Positions 26,164-38,725 of a stretch of DNA of 64,000 nt are shown piece after piece. The stretch covers positions 7,386,243 through 7,450,242 of the forward strand of contig NC_049907.1 of NCBI RefSeq assembly GCF_001411555.2, given 5' to 3'. The position numbers were made by a program, and so were the translations under genes. Origin of the DNA: Juglans regia. Taxonomy: Eukaryota > Streptophyta > Magnoliopsida > Fagales > Juglandaceae. Within the stretch, counting starts at the first letter, position 1; every line of letters starts with the position of its first letter. The notes under the pieces were generated by a model. It was not told the DNA's origin, searched no databases, and worked only from the letters and a program-made list of their open reading frames with translations.

Positions 26164-26822
26164 TGAGGGCTTTTGTAATGATGAAGAGCTAGTTTTAGAG
26201 TCTTAGCGTTTGTAACTTGAGTAAGACACCGCACATGTACTTAACACTTTATTTAGCTTTAGTGATCTTTAAACCTATTATTGATAATTATTGTGTATTT
26301 GAGACTTTATTCAGCTTTGATGTGCCACTTCTACTTACTAAAGTTACAATCTTTTTTGAAATGAATATGTCAAAAACCCAGCTTATATGAATTGGATTGT
26401 CGATTCATGAGTAAATAATTGGTTTGCTTAAAGTTTAATTTATTTTTTATTTTTTTTGTTCTCCGAACATGGCAAACAATATCAAACTTAGCTCAATCTT
26501 CAAAGCATCCATTGCAGCTACGGATCTATAGAATTCTGATTTAAATTATACTAATCACATTTAATCCATAAATTGAGTACTTGGATAAAAACCGGCGATT
26601 CAAATACATGTTTGCTCCATGCATGAAGTTCCCATAAACTACAAGTTTCGGGCATTTTAATATATAAACAATAACAATTTAATCTTTCCATCACCAATGC
26701 CATGCCTCCATGACATCTAAAGCAAGTTTTTTCTTATACCTTATATGAGAAAACAACTTAAATTACATGTTAGCATAACAGTAATGAAAAAACACATTTA
26801 TGAGTAAATTAGAGAAGTAATT
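26164..26822. other. Non-coding spacer
   Basis: AT-rich sequence without recognisable domains, RNA genes or transposon ends. Confidence 0.4.
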
Positions 26823-27084
26823 TCAAGTCAGCACCAACACAAAATCTAAAATTACCAGCACACAATTTTTGCAAATCACAACTAATACATAACATCTCAC
26901 CACCACCTACACACAAGATATAAGATAACAACCAATACACAACATTTCACTACCACCAACACACAACATCTAAAATTAACACCAATACACAACATCTAAA
27001 CTCACCACCACCATCACAACTTCTAAAGTTACCACCACCAACACAACTTCTTAAATCAACACCAATATACAATATCAAACCATC
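26823..27084. repeat. Degenerate AC-rich minisatellite
   Basis: The motif ACCAACACACAACATCTAAA and close variants recur about seven to eight times in roughly 260 bases, spaced about 25-45 bases, with ACCACCACC inserts. Copies differ, so it is an old tandem array. It lies just downstream, on the minus strand, of the FAR1-like relic. No reading frame is preserved across it. Confidence 0.7.
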
Positions 27085-27569
27085 ATCAACATGCAACATA
27101 CTCCACTAGTGGCAGTCAAACTATTTTTTTGTTGTGTTCTATCTGTTGTCAAATATTGTATTCCATCCATTCTCAGCTGTATCTATGCATGTAATAGCAC
27201 AGAAAGTAGGACACATAAAAACATACAAATAGGTTAAATAAGAAAATGTGGTAATTATACAATTTCTTATGTCCCCATTATTGAAATTTGTACATTATCT
27301 TATACCTCCATCATTGGTTGTTGTACATTTTATTGATCGGTCATCACGAATGTTTGTACAGTTTTTTATGTACCTATTATCGATGGATTGAATTGGTTCC
27401 CACTACTTTTCAATAGTTCGATGTCCAATTTACGTCGTCAATGACAATAAAAAATAAGCAAAAATAAGTATTTTATCAAGTACTATATAAGCAAAAATAT
27501 AGTATATTATCAAGTATTATATATCTATTATCAGGTTACTATTAACATAATTTACATTTCATGCGCTCA

Positions 27570-29756
27570 TCAGTCTACTTTTTCCCTTGTCATTGCGGTT
27601 TTTAGCAGCCTTAGTTTTTATTTTCTTCACATTTTCCTCCATCATTGGTATCCTTCTCTTAGATAGGGGTCTTCTCATGCCTCTGACAACATGGAGACTT
27701 AGTACTTTTTTATAATGCCCTTTTCATTAACAATACTTACTCCAACATTTGAAACTACGTTGTGGGGATTCAAGGTAAGGTATACCTCATTCATCGTATA
27801 TAACTTCGAGACCATATCCTTAGTATACTCATCACATGACGCTACATTTGTTATTACCTCATAACAAACTTTCAATAGACGTTTATATCTAAAAGTTCCG
27901 GGCCTCTAATTCTTCTTGTCATAACTGTTCGGAATAATAGTATACTTGCGTTTTATGTCCTTCCTCCATCAATCCACAGACTTTTCTTGTTGAAAATATG
28001 GCAAAGATATGTGTACATAGTATCCTTCGCATACACTCTTCACCTCCAACTCTGTCTCATTAAAGTAAACAGTTTAAACAACTTTTTTGATAAAATCTTC
28101 AGCTTTAATTTTATCATCAATATGGTAAGTTGCGATTACTCCATCCTATTTTAAGAAATAACAATGACAATAAATCATTCTCATTATCTCTTGTTGAACC
28201 TCCATGATTTGGTATTCGTGTACACTTCTTGAAATATTTTTTCAAGTATCAAGTGTGATATGCAAGGAATAGTGAAGTTAAATGAAAGAAAGTCTGCTTG
28301 GTTTTCATTTTCAATTTTTTTCTTTAATGCATTATCGAACTGATCATCAAACTCTTTTAGATTTGTCCTAACATGCACATAGTCGTCGAAAAAAGCATTC
28401 ATGCTTTCACTATGCTGAGTTGTGCTCATTTCAGCCCAAAACGAATTCTTCAAATATACCAACATCCAAAACTCAAGCTTTGCATATAATTTTTGCAACC
28501 AACCATTTTCTTGCAAGTTGAACGTTGTAATAAGGACATTTCAAGCCAACTCAAACTCCTTAATAGTAAGGGAGTCATATACACAAGATAATAGCTTACT
28601 TTTTAGGCCACATTTGTATTGACTATAGCGCCAAGCTTCTCAAGAACCTTACGCAGTATGTGTCACAAGCAATATCTATGACGCGTGCTAGGGAAGATAA
28701 CGACGATTGCATTTTTCATTGCTCGATCTTGATCTGTAATAATAGTATTCGGCGATTTTCCATTTAGGCAATCAAGCCAAGTTTTAAATAACCACATAAA
28801 TAATTTTATATCTTCACTTGAAATAAGCCTTGCACCCAAAATGATTGATTGTCCTTGGTGATTTATACCCATGAAATGTGCAAATGACATTCCATATCTA
28901 TTTATCAGGTATGTGGTATCGAATGTTACCACATCTCAAAAGTAGTTGTATGCCCCTCTACTATAAGTGTCCACCCAAAACACATTCTTCATCCTATCAT
29001 CATCATCCAAATTCATTATGCCTTAAAAACCATAATTCTTGTATTGCATCATTCGAAAATACTCAAATAGTGCTTGTGCACAACATTTCCCCAGTCGTAA
29101 GTGACGTGTCTTATCAATATAGTTATGATAATCATTTTCTCAAAGGGTACGTTCTCAAACCCACCGGCATTAGTCACAAGAGTTTAGAAACTCTTATTCA
29201 TCTATATGTCAGTCTCATCATTTGTATCCAAAACCTTCCTAACGGACTCACTAACTTCTCTATTGCATATGAAGAACCTGGATTTTCTTGGACTTAGCAC
29301 ATGATTGTGTGTGTTAAATATCGATATGGCACATAATTTCTCATCCTTCAACAATACATTCATCCTTGTCTTGTAGTCTGTCTTGCTTGCTGACCGAGAC
29401 TTAGAGACATTTGACATCCGATTCCATGCTTTCCCACCATGAGCACATCCCAAAGTGACATATTTGATAGTCTCATCATTCTTCCTTTTACTCATCTGTG
29501 TCGTTATCCCAAATCTACAATGTTTACCGTACTGTTTATAGGAAGATATAAACTCATTCTCTTATTCAAAGCACATCTTTGCCTTTGACTCCTCAGTGAT
29601 ATCACACCCTGAAGTAGGCTCTATAGATAGTGTCCTGAAACTGTCAGCCTCCTTGGTATTAATAGTATTATCCAAAGAGGCAATATATTGCGCTTCAATT
29701 CCTATAGAGTCTAGTGTGGCGTCACTAATTGTCTCAACAAAATGATTTTGCTGCAC
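27570..29756 (-). pseudogene. FAR1-related (FRS) / Mutator-like transposase-derived gene, broken
   Basis: FRS proteins are plant transcription factors domesticated from Mutator-like transposases, with a FAR1 zinc-chelating domain, a MULE transposase domain and a SWIM finger. All three are traceable in order on the minus strand. The FAR1 domain lies near 29200-29570 (YVTLGCAHGGKAWNR; AISIFNTHNHVLSPRKSRFF). The MULE domain lies near 28660-28930 (TFDTTYLINRYGMSFAHFMG; TIITDQDRAMKNAI). A SWIM-like part is near 28000-28130, and a C-terminal RYKRLLKVCYEV block is near 27870-27900. An in-frame TAA precedes ENEFISSYKQYG at about 29560, more stops lie near 29205 and 28600, and frameshifts occur near 29150, so it cannot encode a full protein. 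It is either a dead host FRS copy or a decayed Mutator-like element; no terminal inverted repeats were seen. Confidence 0.8.
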
Positions 29757-29849
29757 CTTATTTTCTTGCTATTTAGGAGAAAACAATTATAATTGATCAA
29801 CATCTATTGTGAAAAATGTGCATACACGCATCATATGTAAAATAAACGC

Positions 29850-30480
29850 ATCACCTCACTGCCACATGGATATGAATTGGCATTTATAGGAGGAACAAAT
29901 GTTGGTAAAGTGGAGCATGAGCTACTAGCTATACTAGAGCTAGCACTGGTAGCGGAACTAGACATGGCATCGGAAGTAGACATCAATGGATATTGCTGCA
30001 ATTTATCCAAAAATAAATAAAAACTCAAAATAACACTAAGTACATAAAGACTCAAAATCATCACCTGATTGCTCCATGGAATCACTAGTAAGACGGAATT
30101 ATACAAAATAATGGAATTACTCCATATAAATAATTAAATATTATTTAATGTTACCACATATCGAAAATATCACATGGTTTCTCCATGGAAATAGGTAGGC
30201 AGTTGGAGGAGGTCTCATCATTGGTATGGTGGAATTATACAAGATAATAGAACTACTCAAGGCATCGAAACTTGACATGGTAGCAGAAGTAGAATTGGAG
30301 TTGCTGCAATTTTTCAAAAAAAATTAAAAACATAAATAATTATAACAAACATTCAAGTTCATAAAATTGGTACCCATGTACTACTTTACCATCCGCATCA
30401 CTTGGTTGCTCCATAGATATGAGTTGGCATTTGGAGGAGGCACAAAAGATGGTAATCACGCATGAGACACTAGATCTTAG
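29850..30480 (-). repeat. Repeated exon-like modules upstream of the FRS relic
   Basis: A module with the plus-strand core ATCAC(C)TGGTTGCTCCATGGA appears four times, near 29850, 30061, 30174 and 30395. Some copies continue with AGTTGGCATTTGGAGGAGG. Read on the minus strand, two copies encode VPPxNANSYPxxxxVM-like peptides. The neighbouring intron-like sequence GCTGCAATTT(A/T)TCCAAAAA (29994 and 30303) is also duplicated, giving a repeated splice acceptor. So exon plus flanking intron were copied, not just coding sequence. It probably belongs to the N-terminal part of the FRS-like gene. Confidence 0.55.
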
Positions 30481-33049
30481 TAAGCATGCATATAGTTTGA
30501 AAAATCTGGATAAAATGGTCTCAATATGTCCTAATACAATACACAATAATATTAATTAACCCAAATTGGCAGTGACTACACATAAAATAAACATACGAGA
30601 ACTGTTGAAATAATATTACAATACCTGGGTTGATGGATTTTCGACAGGAAATGTTGTGTGAGATGTGTCTTCTTTCTCATTCTCTATCTGGACAACTTAA
30701 AATAGAATATTGAGATCTTGCATAATAACAAATCTAGAAAAGTGAATAGCCAAAATAACAAATGTGTAATCAAACATATATACTCAATATGCATACATAC
30801 GAAGCCAATTGATTCCTACCTGCTTTGTGATTATTAAACTAATTTTATATATACATGCATTGTTTTAAGCTATTCAATTCAACTTATGTCGTTTTTGGAG
30901 ACGTATTTTTACAGTTGAAAAAATATTATCAACTAAGAAAGAGCTACCAGATAGTGATTGTGAACCTCCAAGGAAACATGATTCCTCTATATGTGGCTGG
31001 GGGGAACTTGGCTGTGTTTGAAATAATTGAGAAGTTCCAATGCTGCTAGACTTTGAAATGAAATCACGAGGGAATGTGGTGGGAAGATTGGTGAGGTCAA
31101 AGTATCGCATGCATGTCACTTGTTCCTTATCAATTCTCATAACAACAAACCTACCAAACTGAAAGAAGATTCGTGTACAAATAATTGATTTATTTTGAGG
31201 TTTTGTTGGAAGCTGTACAAACTACAAACATCTTTGAATGTGTAGTTTTATTTCATTGATTTTGTTGCACCTAATCCTGAAAAGAAAACACTTCAATTTC
31301 TATGTAATGTTGTAATAGCCAGAATTATAATTTCATTTTGGCTTTATATATGCAAGCAAACTCGTGTTTTATGACTCTAAATTGAGTTTTATGGCTGCTA
31401 GTTTACTGAACCAGAAAAAAAGAAAAAAAAGAAAGAAAATAATCATTCGTTTCATAGATTTCACAACTCACACAGTCTCAGATTTCACAACTCACATAGA
31501 TTTCCCCACCTGCTTCTCTTCATATATTTCACAAGTCTCCACCCCTTCATTTGACAAGTTTCTCAAGTCACACAGTCTCAAATTCAAGCACAGATGAACA
31601 AAAGAAAAACCTTTGTCAAAGAATCTTACCTAGTTCGACGTCGAGGAGTGGGTAGCAGCCGACGGAGGTTCACCGATTTGAGAGAGATGAAAGGGCAAGA
31701 GAGATTTTAGAGAATAGAAATGAAAAAGTGTAGCCGACGGAGGACCTTTTTCATTTTTTGGCTTTTTGGTTTTTTTTAATAATATAAACGCTAACATGAC
31801 AAAATGTCATGTCAACAGTGTGCACATACATGTATAAATTCTACCTATATGTAGTAATTCTGAGATAGATAAAAGTTCTACAAGATGAAATGTTTGGAGA
31901 CGATGCTTGTAATGCCAACAACCCTACCACTTTTAAATAAATACACCATCTTCTAATTAGTCAATTTCTATTACATTTTTTTAACGAATCATTTTAAATA
32001 GATTTTGATTTGAAATGATCACCTAAAGGGAGGGCAAGATATTTCATTAACAATTAAGATATATTACATCTCAAAATGGAAGCCATACTCTCCACCTTAG
32101 GAATATTTTTTAGCGAAACTACTTTCAATTTGACTAGGCTCACTTTCAATCTAAAAAGGGCTTCAAAACACAGTTAAAAGTCCACAAAACTCGAATATGA
32201 TCACGCTTGACCTAGTAAAATATTAGAGCACGTTTCTAGCCCAAAAACACATGCATGTAATTGGCCAAAATTGGCCCAAAACTTGTTTATGAGCCATTTT
32301 GCGTCTAGAATTTAATTAAAAAATTCAAAATTAAAAATAACAAAAAATAATTTACAATAATATAAATTATTAATTATATACTACTAAATTGTAACTATTA
32401 ACTAATAATCATAACTAAGCTATTACAATGATGGAAATTAAGAAAAAACTATTACAAAATTACAAATTCATCTAAAAATATTATAAATTGTACTATTGTA
32501 GTAATATTACAATTAACTAATTAAGTAAATTAATAAAAGAATAACATTTCAACAGAATTTGGGGTGGCCATGATGGTTGAAAAGTCAACGAGCTGGCTAT
32601 GAGACTGAGAATTGAGATCATAAAACTTGAAATATTAATAATTTAAAGGAAAACAAACTAGAATTATAAACATGAAATAAAAATTAAAAATAAAAACATA
32701 TAATAGAAATGTAAAAATTACAAACATTAAAAGTACGAACCAATATGAGATTGAGTCATTGGGATCAATATAAAAATAGATCATTGGATCCTTAGCAATA
32801 GGATTCGGCATATGATATTGAGATTACAAAAGTTAAAAAACATATAAGCAAAATAATTAAATACCAAAAATTATATAAATATAAAAAATAATTAAGGGAG
32901 AAATTGTGTAAACCAATGACAATGATGAGTCTAATACACACAAAGTCATACTATAGTGGAGGTAGTCGTAGACATCGTCTCATGTATTACTACAACAATT
33001 GAATTTGAAATTATTACCGATTAAATGAATATAAATAAATTAAAATAAT
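30481..33049. other. Non-coding, AT-rich; possible leader near 31.6-31.75 kb
   Basis: No supported gene. A minus-strand frame at 30874-31140 (LFQTQPSSPQPHIEES) and a GC-richer patch at about 31630-31740, with the CGACGGAGG motif duplicated at 31658 and 31736, might be the start and leader of the FRS-like relic. Short TTTCACAACTCACA repeats lie at 31457-31497. The part from 32300 to 33050 is very AT-rich. Confidence 0.35.
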
Positions 33050-34255
33050 GAAATGAAATTCACGATTACCAGATCAAAACTGATCACCACCCTCCTCCTC
33101 GTTGGCCTCCTCAAAGTCAAGAACATTCGGAACATGAATTGGGATCCCTTGATTCAATTCTGTGTGCAAATCAATGCTTCCACAATGGTAGCAGATAATG
33201 AACTCCAGAATGGATCTAATATGCGTCCTATGGTGCTAAATGCTAACTTTAAGGCAATTATGCTAATAGGGATGTCTAAAATACTGCGGGTTATCTCTCC
33301 AATGACGAGATACTTCACGATATTGGTATTCCACCAAATTAATATATCAAAGTCTCATGCAAATGGTTGAAAATCCGTTTGCATCTATCTACCTCAGACT
33401 AAGCCTCTGTAAATGACGAACTATGGGGTTGTGCTCCAAACTCTCACCCCAGTCCAATCTACGCCTTTCCCAATCCCGACTTCTGGATGAGGTGAGGGGT
33501 ACGTGTAGGTGTCAGAATATTACCATCCCTGTAGACGGTAAACTCATCAAACAATCTAGCAAGAGTTTCTTTAACCCTTGTCACAATAAGTTCCGCCCAT
33601 GCATTCCCATGTGTAATTCTTAATCCATATACCATGCCATCAATGTTAAACTGGGGGTCAAGAGCAACAACCACACATAACAAAATATTAGATCTACTGA
33701 AATCTTCACAATACTTGTCATACTTCACCCTCATAATCTATGTCATCTCTTGTATTTTAATATGGTCACTCGCAGGGATGTAGGGTACAAGGAACTAGAT
33801 AGCCTCGTTGTGATATCGTAGAAAAGTTTAAAAAAATCTATAGAAGTAGCAACTACCTTCCAATCATTATCAATAGGCTTCCTCAATCGTCTGTGCTCAT
33901 CAAAATATCTGACATATTGAATGTCTTCATCACCCAATAATGCAAAGGCTGACTTATATTCTTGGGCCGCCTCCAACATCAAGAAGGTTGAGTTCCATTT
34001 TGTAGGAACATTAGTACAGAAGCCTTTCATGGATGTTATGCCAGCAAACCTTACAAAAACCTTGAGTTTATCCAATCTAGCAAGAGAAGATATCTCAAAT
34101 CTCACATCAGTTCTGAGCCCGGCAATCGAGTTATCAAGATTTTTCAAATCATTAGTGATAATTAGATTCAGAATATATGCAGCACATTTCACATGCAAAC
34201 AATTATGTAGCAATACGTCTCTTTTCTCTCGATTGTTCATGAGTCTCATCTAAGC
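33050..34255 (-). pseudogene. hAT transposase relic, C-terminal half
   Basis: Minus-strand pieces follow the order of a plant hAT transposase of the BED-finger/RICESLEEPER type. First comes DVLLHNCLHVKCAAYILNLI (near 34200), then GFCTNVPTKWNSTFLMLEAA (near 33970-34030) and the DWKVV...FKLFYDITTRLSSSLYPTS block. After a small deletion comes MRVKYDKYCEDF (33734) with ALDPQF, and last a dimerisation block near 33210-33320 resembling IPISIIALKLAFSTIGRILD. Stops and frame changes separate these pieces, and the BED-finger N-terminus is missing. It is not evidently linked to the 658-bp hAT element at 21.5 kb. Confidence 0.8.
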
Positions 34256-34639
34256 ATTTTAAATATTAAAATCGTGTTTTAAAATATAACGAGTGATTTT
34301 TAAATGAAACCCAATGTTTTAAAATATTCTAAATATGTTAAATGTCAAAAAATTATTTTAAATGAGGGTATTTTTAGTATTATTGAACCAGGCCCAGTTT
34401 TCAAGTAAGTCTGTTTATATTTTGGAGTCCTGAAAATAGCATGGCTTAAGGAAATCATTTTATTTAAATGATTTTTAATTCTTTAATAGTATTATGTAAT
34501 ATTCATTATCTTAATTTAAGTTAAAAATTCTTTTTAATTAGGTGATTTTATTCTCTTAAAAATATTTAATAAGCTTTATTATTTTATCCTATGATGAAAG
34601 ATTATCATGTTTAGAATTTAAAGTTGGTTTTAAATTTGT
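34256..34639. other. AT-rich spacer
   Basis: About 380 bases between the hAT relic and the LINE tail; nothing recognisable. It may include the 5' remnants of the hAT element. Confidence 0.35.
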
Positions 34640-36725
34640 TTTATTATTATTATTATTATTATTTATAACAAAGCAAACAACTTTATTCATCAGAAAAGAA
34701 TTATAGCAAGGTATCATGCCCAATGATATGTGAAATAATCTCAAGAAAATAGTTCCACCAAACCATTAAATCATGTAGACGCCAATAATACTTTGCCAAA
34801 CAATCAGCTGCAGCATTGGCCATACGGCCTCTATGCTATTCTACAATTTTAGAAAATCTTTTTAACATATTCCTGATCTCAAAAACTAGATTTCCCCAAA
34901 TAGACATTGACTCATTCTCTTTTGTAAGCTCTTGAACAACCAAAACAAATCGCTTTCCACTTGAAGCACATGAATTCCCAATGGAAAACATAACTGCAGA
35001 CCCTTTAACAAAGCCAAAAGTTCAACTTCTATAGGATCAATGATTTCATGCTCGAGTTTGCTAGCTGTAAATAGCACCTTGCCAATCTCATCTCGAATAA
35101 TCATTCCCACAAGATCTACTTTATTATGAAATAGGGTTCCATCAAAATTCAACTTTAGAGTACCAACAGGTGGAGGGATCCAACCACAGTGATATTTGAC
35201 TCCCTTTTTTTGTTCTTCTGCTACAAACTTGTACTCACTCGCAACTGAGAAAGCATGGTCTACTGCATATTATGGAGCTATCCTCTTGTTCTCATAGATG
35301 AGTTGGTTTCTGCTGTACCAAATTCTCCAAGCACATAAAAACAGTTTTTCCAGTTCCTCGGCTTTATTCCTTCGAATTACTTGATCCACAACATGAATAA
35401 AGTCTATTTGTGCTACATTTTCCTGTAAGAAACTTAGTTGAGAAAATAGAACAACTTTGAGTCTAGAACAATAAAAGAGTGCATGATTGATATCCCCCTC
35501 CTCCATGTTACACCATCTACATCTTGCATCTGTCAGTATCTTCTTTGCTTGCAAGTTCTTAAAAGTTGGCAAACCATTTTGACATACCCTCCAAGCAAAG
35601 ATTCTTACTCTATTAAGGACTTTCAGCTTCTAGATTCTCCTCCACATCTTTCTTTGCTCCTCTCCATATGACATTTCACCAAGTTGCCTCTCTTCTCTAG
35701 ATGCTAGAAACAATTTGTAAGCACTTTGAACACTAAACAAACCATTCTTCTCAGGTTCTCATACTATAGTATCAAGTCTATTGTCAGCAGGAAGTAGTAA
35801 ATTGAAGACCTCATATGCTTCTCTTGGGGGTAAAAATCTGGAAACCTTCTCCATATTCTACCTCTTTGTATGAACATCAATCAACTCAGAAACTGTCCAA
35901 TTCATCTATGCTTGTGAGACAGAAGCTGAAATTGGAACAAATTTGTGATGAGGCAGCTAATAATCAGTCCAAATGTTGATGGCCTTACCATCGCCTACTC
36001 TCCAACGACACCCTTGTAATAATAACTTCTTTGCCTCTCATATTCCCCTCCACATATAGGAAGGTGTTGCACCCACCTTAACATTTTTGAAAGTTGTTGA
36101 TAGAAAATAGCTGGCTTTAAAGATGTTATGTATAAGTGAGTTTTCTTCCTTTAAAATCCTCCATCCCTACTTGGCTAGAAGAGTCATATTGAAAGTGTGT
36201 AAATCTTTAAAACCCATACCACCTTGACCTTTGGACTTGCCCAGTTTCCAACTCGCCCACCTAATTTTATTCTCTTCTTTCCTTTGACCTCACCAAAACT
36301 TAGCAATTAAATTCTCGAACTCATTACATAAAGAAATTGGAAGCTTGAAGCAGCTCATAGTGTAAGTGGGGATAGAGAGTGCTACAGCTTTAATATGCAC
36401 CTCTTTTCCCCTTGTGATAAGAGCTTTTCTTTTCACCCTTGTAGTTTTTGCCAAATCTTTGTCTTTAACTTAGAAAAAAGATGATATTTGCCTCTATCCA
36501 CTATAGATGGAAGCCCTAAATATTTATCATAATATTGGTACTGTTGAACTCCCCAAAATTGCATGATTTCAGCTTGCAAGTTTGTGGATATTGTCTTGCT
36601 AAAAATCATAAAAGTCTTCTCTCTATTCACTTTTTGGCCAGATGCTTGTTCATATATCTCTAGTAAGTGAAGAATATTAATGTTTGTTTGTAGATTAGCC
36701 ACAAACATAAGATGGTTATCGTCTT
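34640..36725 (-). mobile_element. 5'-truncated LINE (RT end, zf-RVT, RNase H)
   Basis: On the minus strand the relic opens at the polymerase active-site region (DDNHLMFVANLQTN, near 36680-36725) and continues YEQASGQKVNREKTFMIFSK. Next is the zf-RVT region at about 35270-35570 (CRWCNMEEGDINHALFYCSR). It ends with an RNase H domain at about 34886-35160 (NFDGTLFHNKVDLVGMIIRD). The low-coordinate end shows (TTA)n at 34643-34662, which reads as an A-rich tail on the element strand. Stops and frame changes make it dead. The 5' truncation at the active site is typical of aborted LINE insertion. It ends only about 50 bases before the leader of the plus-strand gene at 37104. Confidence 0.8.
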
Positions 36726-36769
36726 ATTTATCTATTTTAGTTAGTTTATTCCAGTATTTTATTTCTCAC

Positions 36770-37103
36770 CGTTGGATCTAGCTTTCCCCCTCATATTTCC
36801 CTCCCCTCCAGCCGCCTCTCTCTCTCTCTCTCTCCCGTGGGTTCCTCTTCCAGCCGTGACTCCGCCGCCTCCTCCGTCGCGTAGTCGCCGGCTAGCCGAG
36901 CCCCTCCCTTACGGCCTCACCCCCCCCGCGGATCTCCCCCGCAGCTCCTCCCCAGCCCACGCCGTAGCCCAACTGTTATTATGGTTTATAGTGTTTAGTG
37001 ATTTGTAGAAAAATAAATACATTGCTTTAATCTTATTGTATACTTATGAATATCTAGATTTTGACTGTGAGCATTAATTGTTTAGGCTGACTGAGAAGTT
37101 GCA
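36770..37103 (+). promoter_or_regulatory. Promoter/leader region of the small plus-strand gene
   Basis: The part at 36772-36970 is a local GC- and pyrimidine-rich island (CTCTCTCTCTCTCTCTC at 36815-36834, then CCGCCTCC-type sequence), unlike its surroundings and typical of a dicot core promoter or 5' leader. TTTAG|GCTGACTGAG at about 37081-37086 is a possible splice acceptor, so a leader intron may separate the island from the start codon at 37104. Confidence 0.45.
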
Positions 37104-38467
37104 ATGGGCAGTACAGAGACACAACAAAAAGCTGGCCTTCCTCTAATTGTTAAACTGGATAAGGGATTGAAATTGGTGAGTATTCCTTTTTGTTTGAGGT
37201 GTGAGTAATGAACATAAGATGTTATTGATTCCTGGATGATTCCTTGTTTTGCTTCTTTTATTTGCACTGTGGTGAATATTCTAATTCGAAGCTGATGCCC
37301 ATTTCATGTGACCACAAGAGTACACCAGTTAATTTTGTTCTCCTCCTCTTGATTTATCTGTTTTTAGGAGACCAATAGAACTCTTATAGAATTGTAGGAA
37401 TGTGTTTTCAGATACTCATACCAATTATCTGGAGGAGATCTCTAGTATTTTTTGTCAAACGCTTAAGAAAAACTGTAGTTTGTTGAAGTCCTAAAACGTC
37501 TGACAAGTGATAGTTGTATTTGGGTTTCCTGCATATCTCTTCTATGCTCTCAGCATGATTGGATGGTTTCATATCTAGTCTCCTTATTTCATTAGCTGGT
37601 GCTTTCTGCTGGTTAGTTTCCTAAGTGGGTTATTAACTGGTGCTTTCTCCTGTTTAGTTTCCCAAGTGGGTGACCATGGCCTAACTGAATACATGAGATT
37701 CTCTAACAAGAAGCGCAATTGAAGTAATCGGTTCTGCTCTTATTTGATTTTTGAAGTTTAGATAGCTGGTCTGTACGTGTCTCAGCTGAAAGCGCATCCA
37801 TTCGGAATCCCTAATGCCTTGGCATTATGTTGGCTAATGCACTGCATCCTTGTCTTTTTCCAGATAGCCAAAGGTCATATGGAGCCTTTGTAATGCTTGT
37901 CATGTACATAGAATTATATATACACATAGAAAAGTATAGAACATTTTCTGACGTGCTGTTATTGTCAATTCTCCAGTCTATGCTTAGGATGCAACTTTCT
38001 TTTGTCATGACAATCTACTGATGTGCAGGCTGAACAATGGATTAATACTATGACCAAAGTTGCAGAAGATGAACCAACAGAAGTAGAATTGGAGGCTCGA
38101 CCTTATAGGTCTGTATATATATTTAACCATCTTTAGTGTCAGTTATGGCTATTCTCGGGTCATTGTAAGCTGTTTGCCGCAACCCTTCACATTGTGTTGT
38201 AGGCTTGGACTTGGTGCAAAGGTTTCGCGTCAATCCAAAGTTGGACCTTCAAATGATCCACTTGAAAGGAAACTATACGCCAAGTTAAACAATGGAAAAA
38301 GAAAAGCTTCCAAAAGTGCCAAGGAATGCATGCTGTCTGCTAGAGATGGAGGTGATGATGACTATGATGCTGAGGAGAATTTAGACAGCAGAACAACTGC
38401 GTTTGACAAGAAGAGAGCAGGAGCTTCTAAGACTGCATTTTTACAAGCAAATAAAAAACAGAAGTAG
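37104..38467 (+). CDS. Small basic protein of unknown function, three exons
   Basis: Exons 37104-37175, 38029-38108 and 38203-38467 have GT/AG borders and join in frame to 417 nt, or 138 residues, starting MGSTETQQKAG. The middle holds a block that looks conserved: EARPYRLGLGAKVSRQSK, then NDPLERKLYAKLN. The C-terminal half is lysine-rich with an acidic patch (DGGDDDYDAEENLD) and clusters such as KRKASK and FDKKRAG, ending ANKKQK. This composition suggests a nuclear or nucleolar protein; that is inference. It resembles a family of short eukaryotic proteins with an RLGLGAK motif, possibly of the DUF3245 type, but I cannot place it firmly. The first intron (853 bases) is the longer. The start was chosen because it gives a clean in-frame join to exon 2. 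Confidence 0.8.
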
Positions 38468-38725
38468 CTATTTTTCAAGGACTTTTACCTATTTTATTCT
38501 GTCGTATACTTTTAGGAGGGATGTCTTTGCTTTGTGCAAGTAATGCATTTTTTGGAAGTTGGGTATTTTTTATGTGACGCTGATGGCTTATTCTAATTTG
38601 AAATCGACTTGTACTAATTTGAGAGTCATCACACACTTCCATGAGCTTGGTAGGTTTCCCAAATTATGGGCTCCTCTGGTTGGAGAAATTCGGTGCAATG
38701 CAATAGAATAGTAGGAAGTTAATTA

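Noticed and set aside
26823..27084. CRISPR-like regularly spaced repeats
   Set aside because: Units are degenerate, spacers are not distinct, and the window is plainly plant nuclear DNA.
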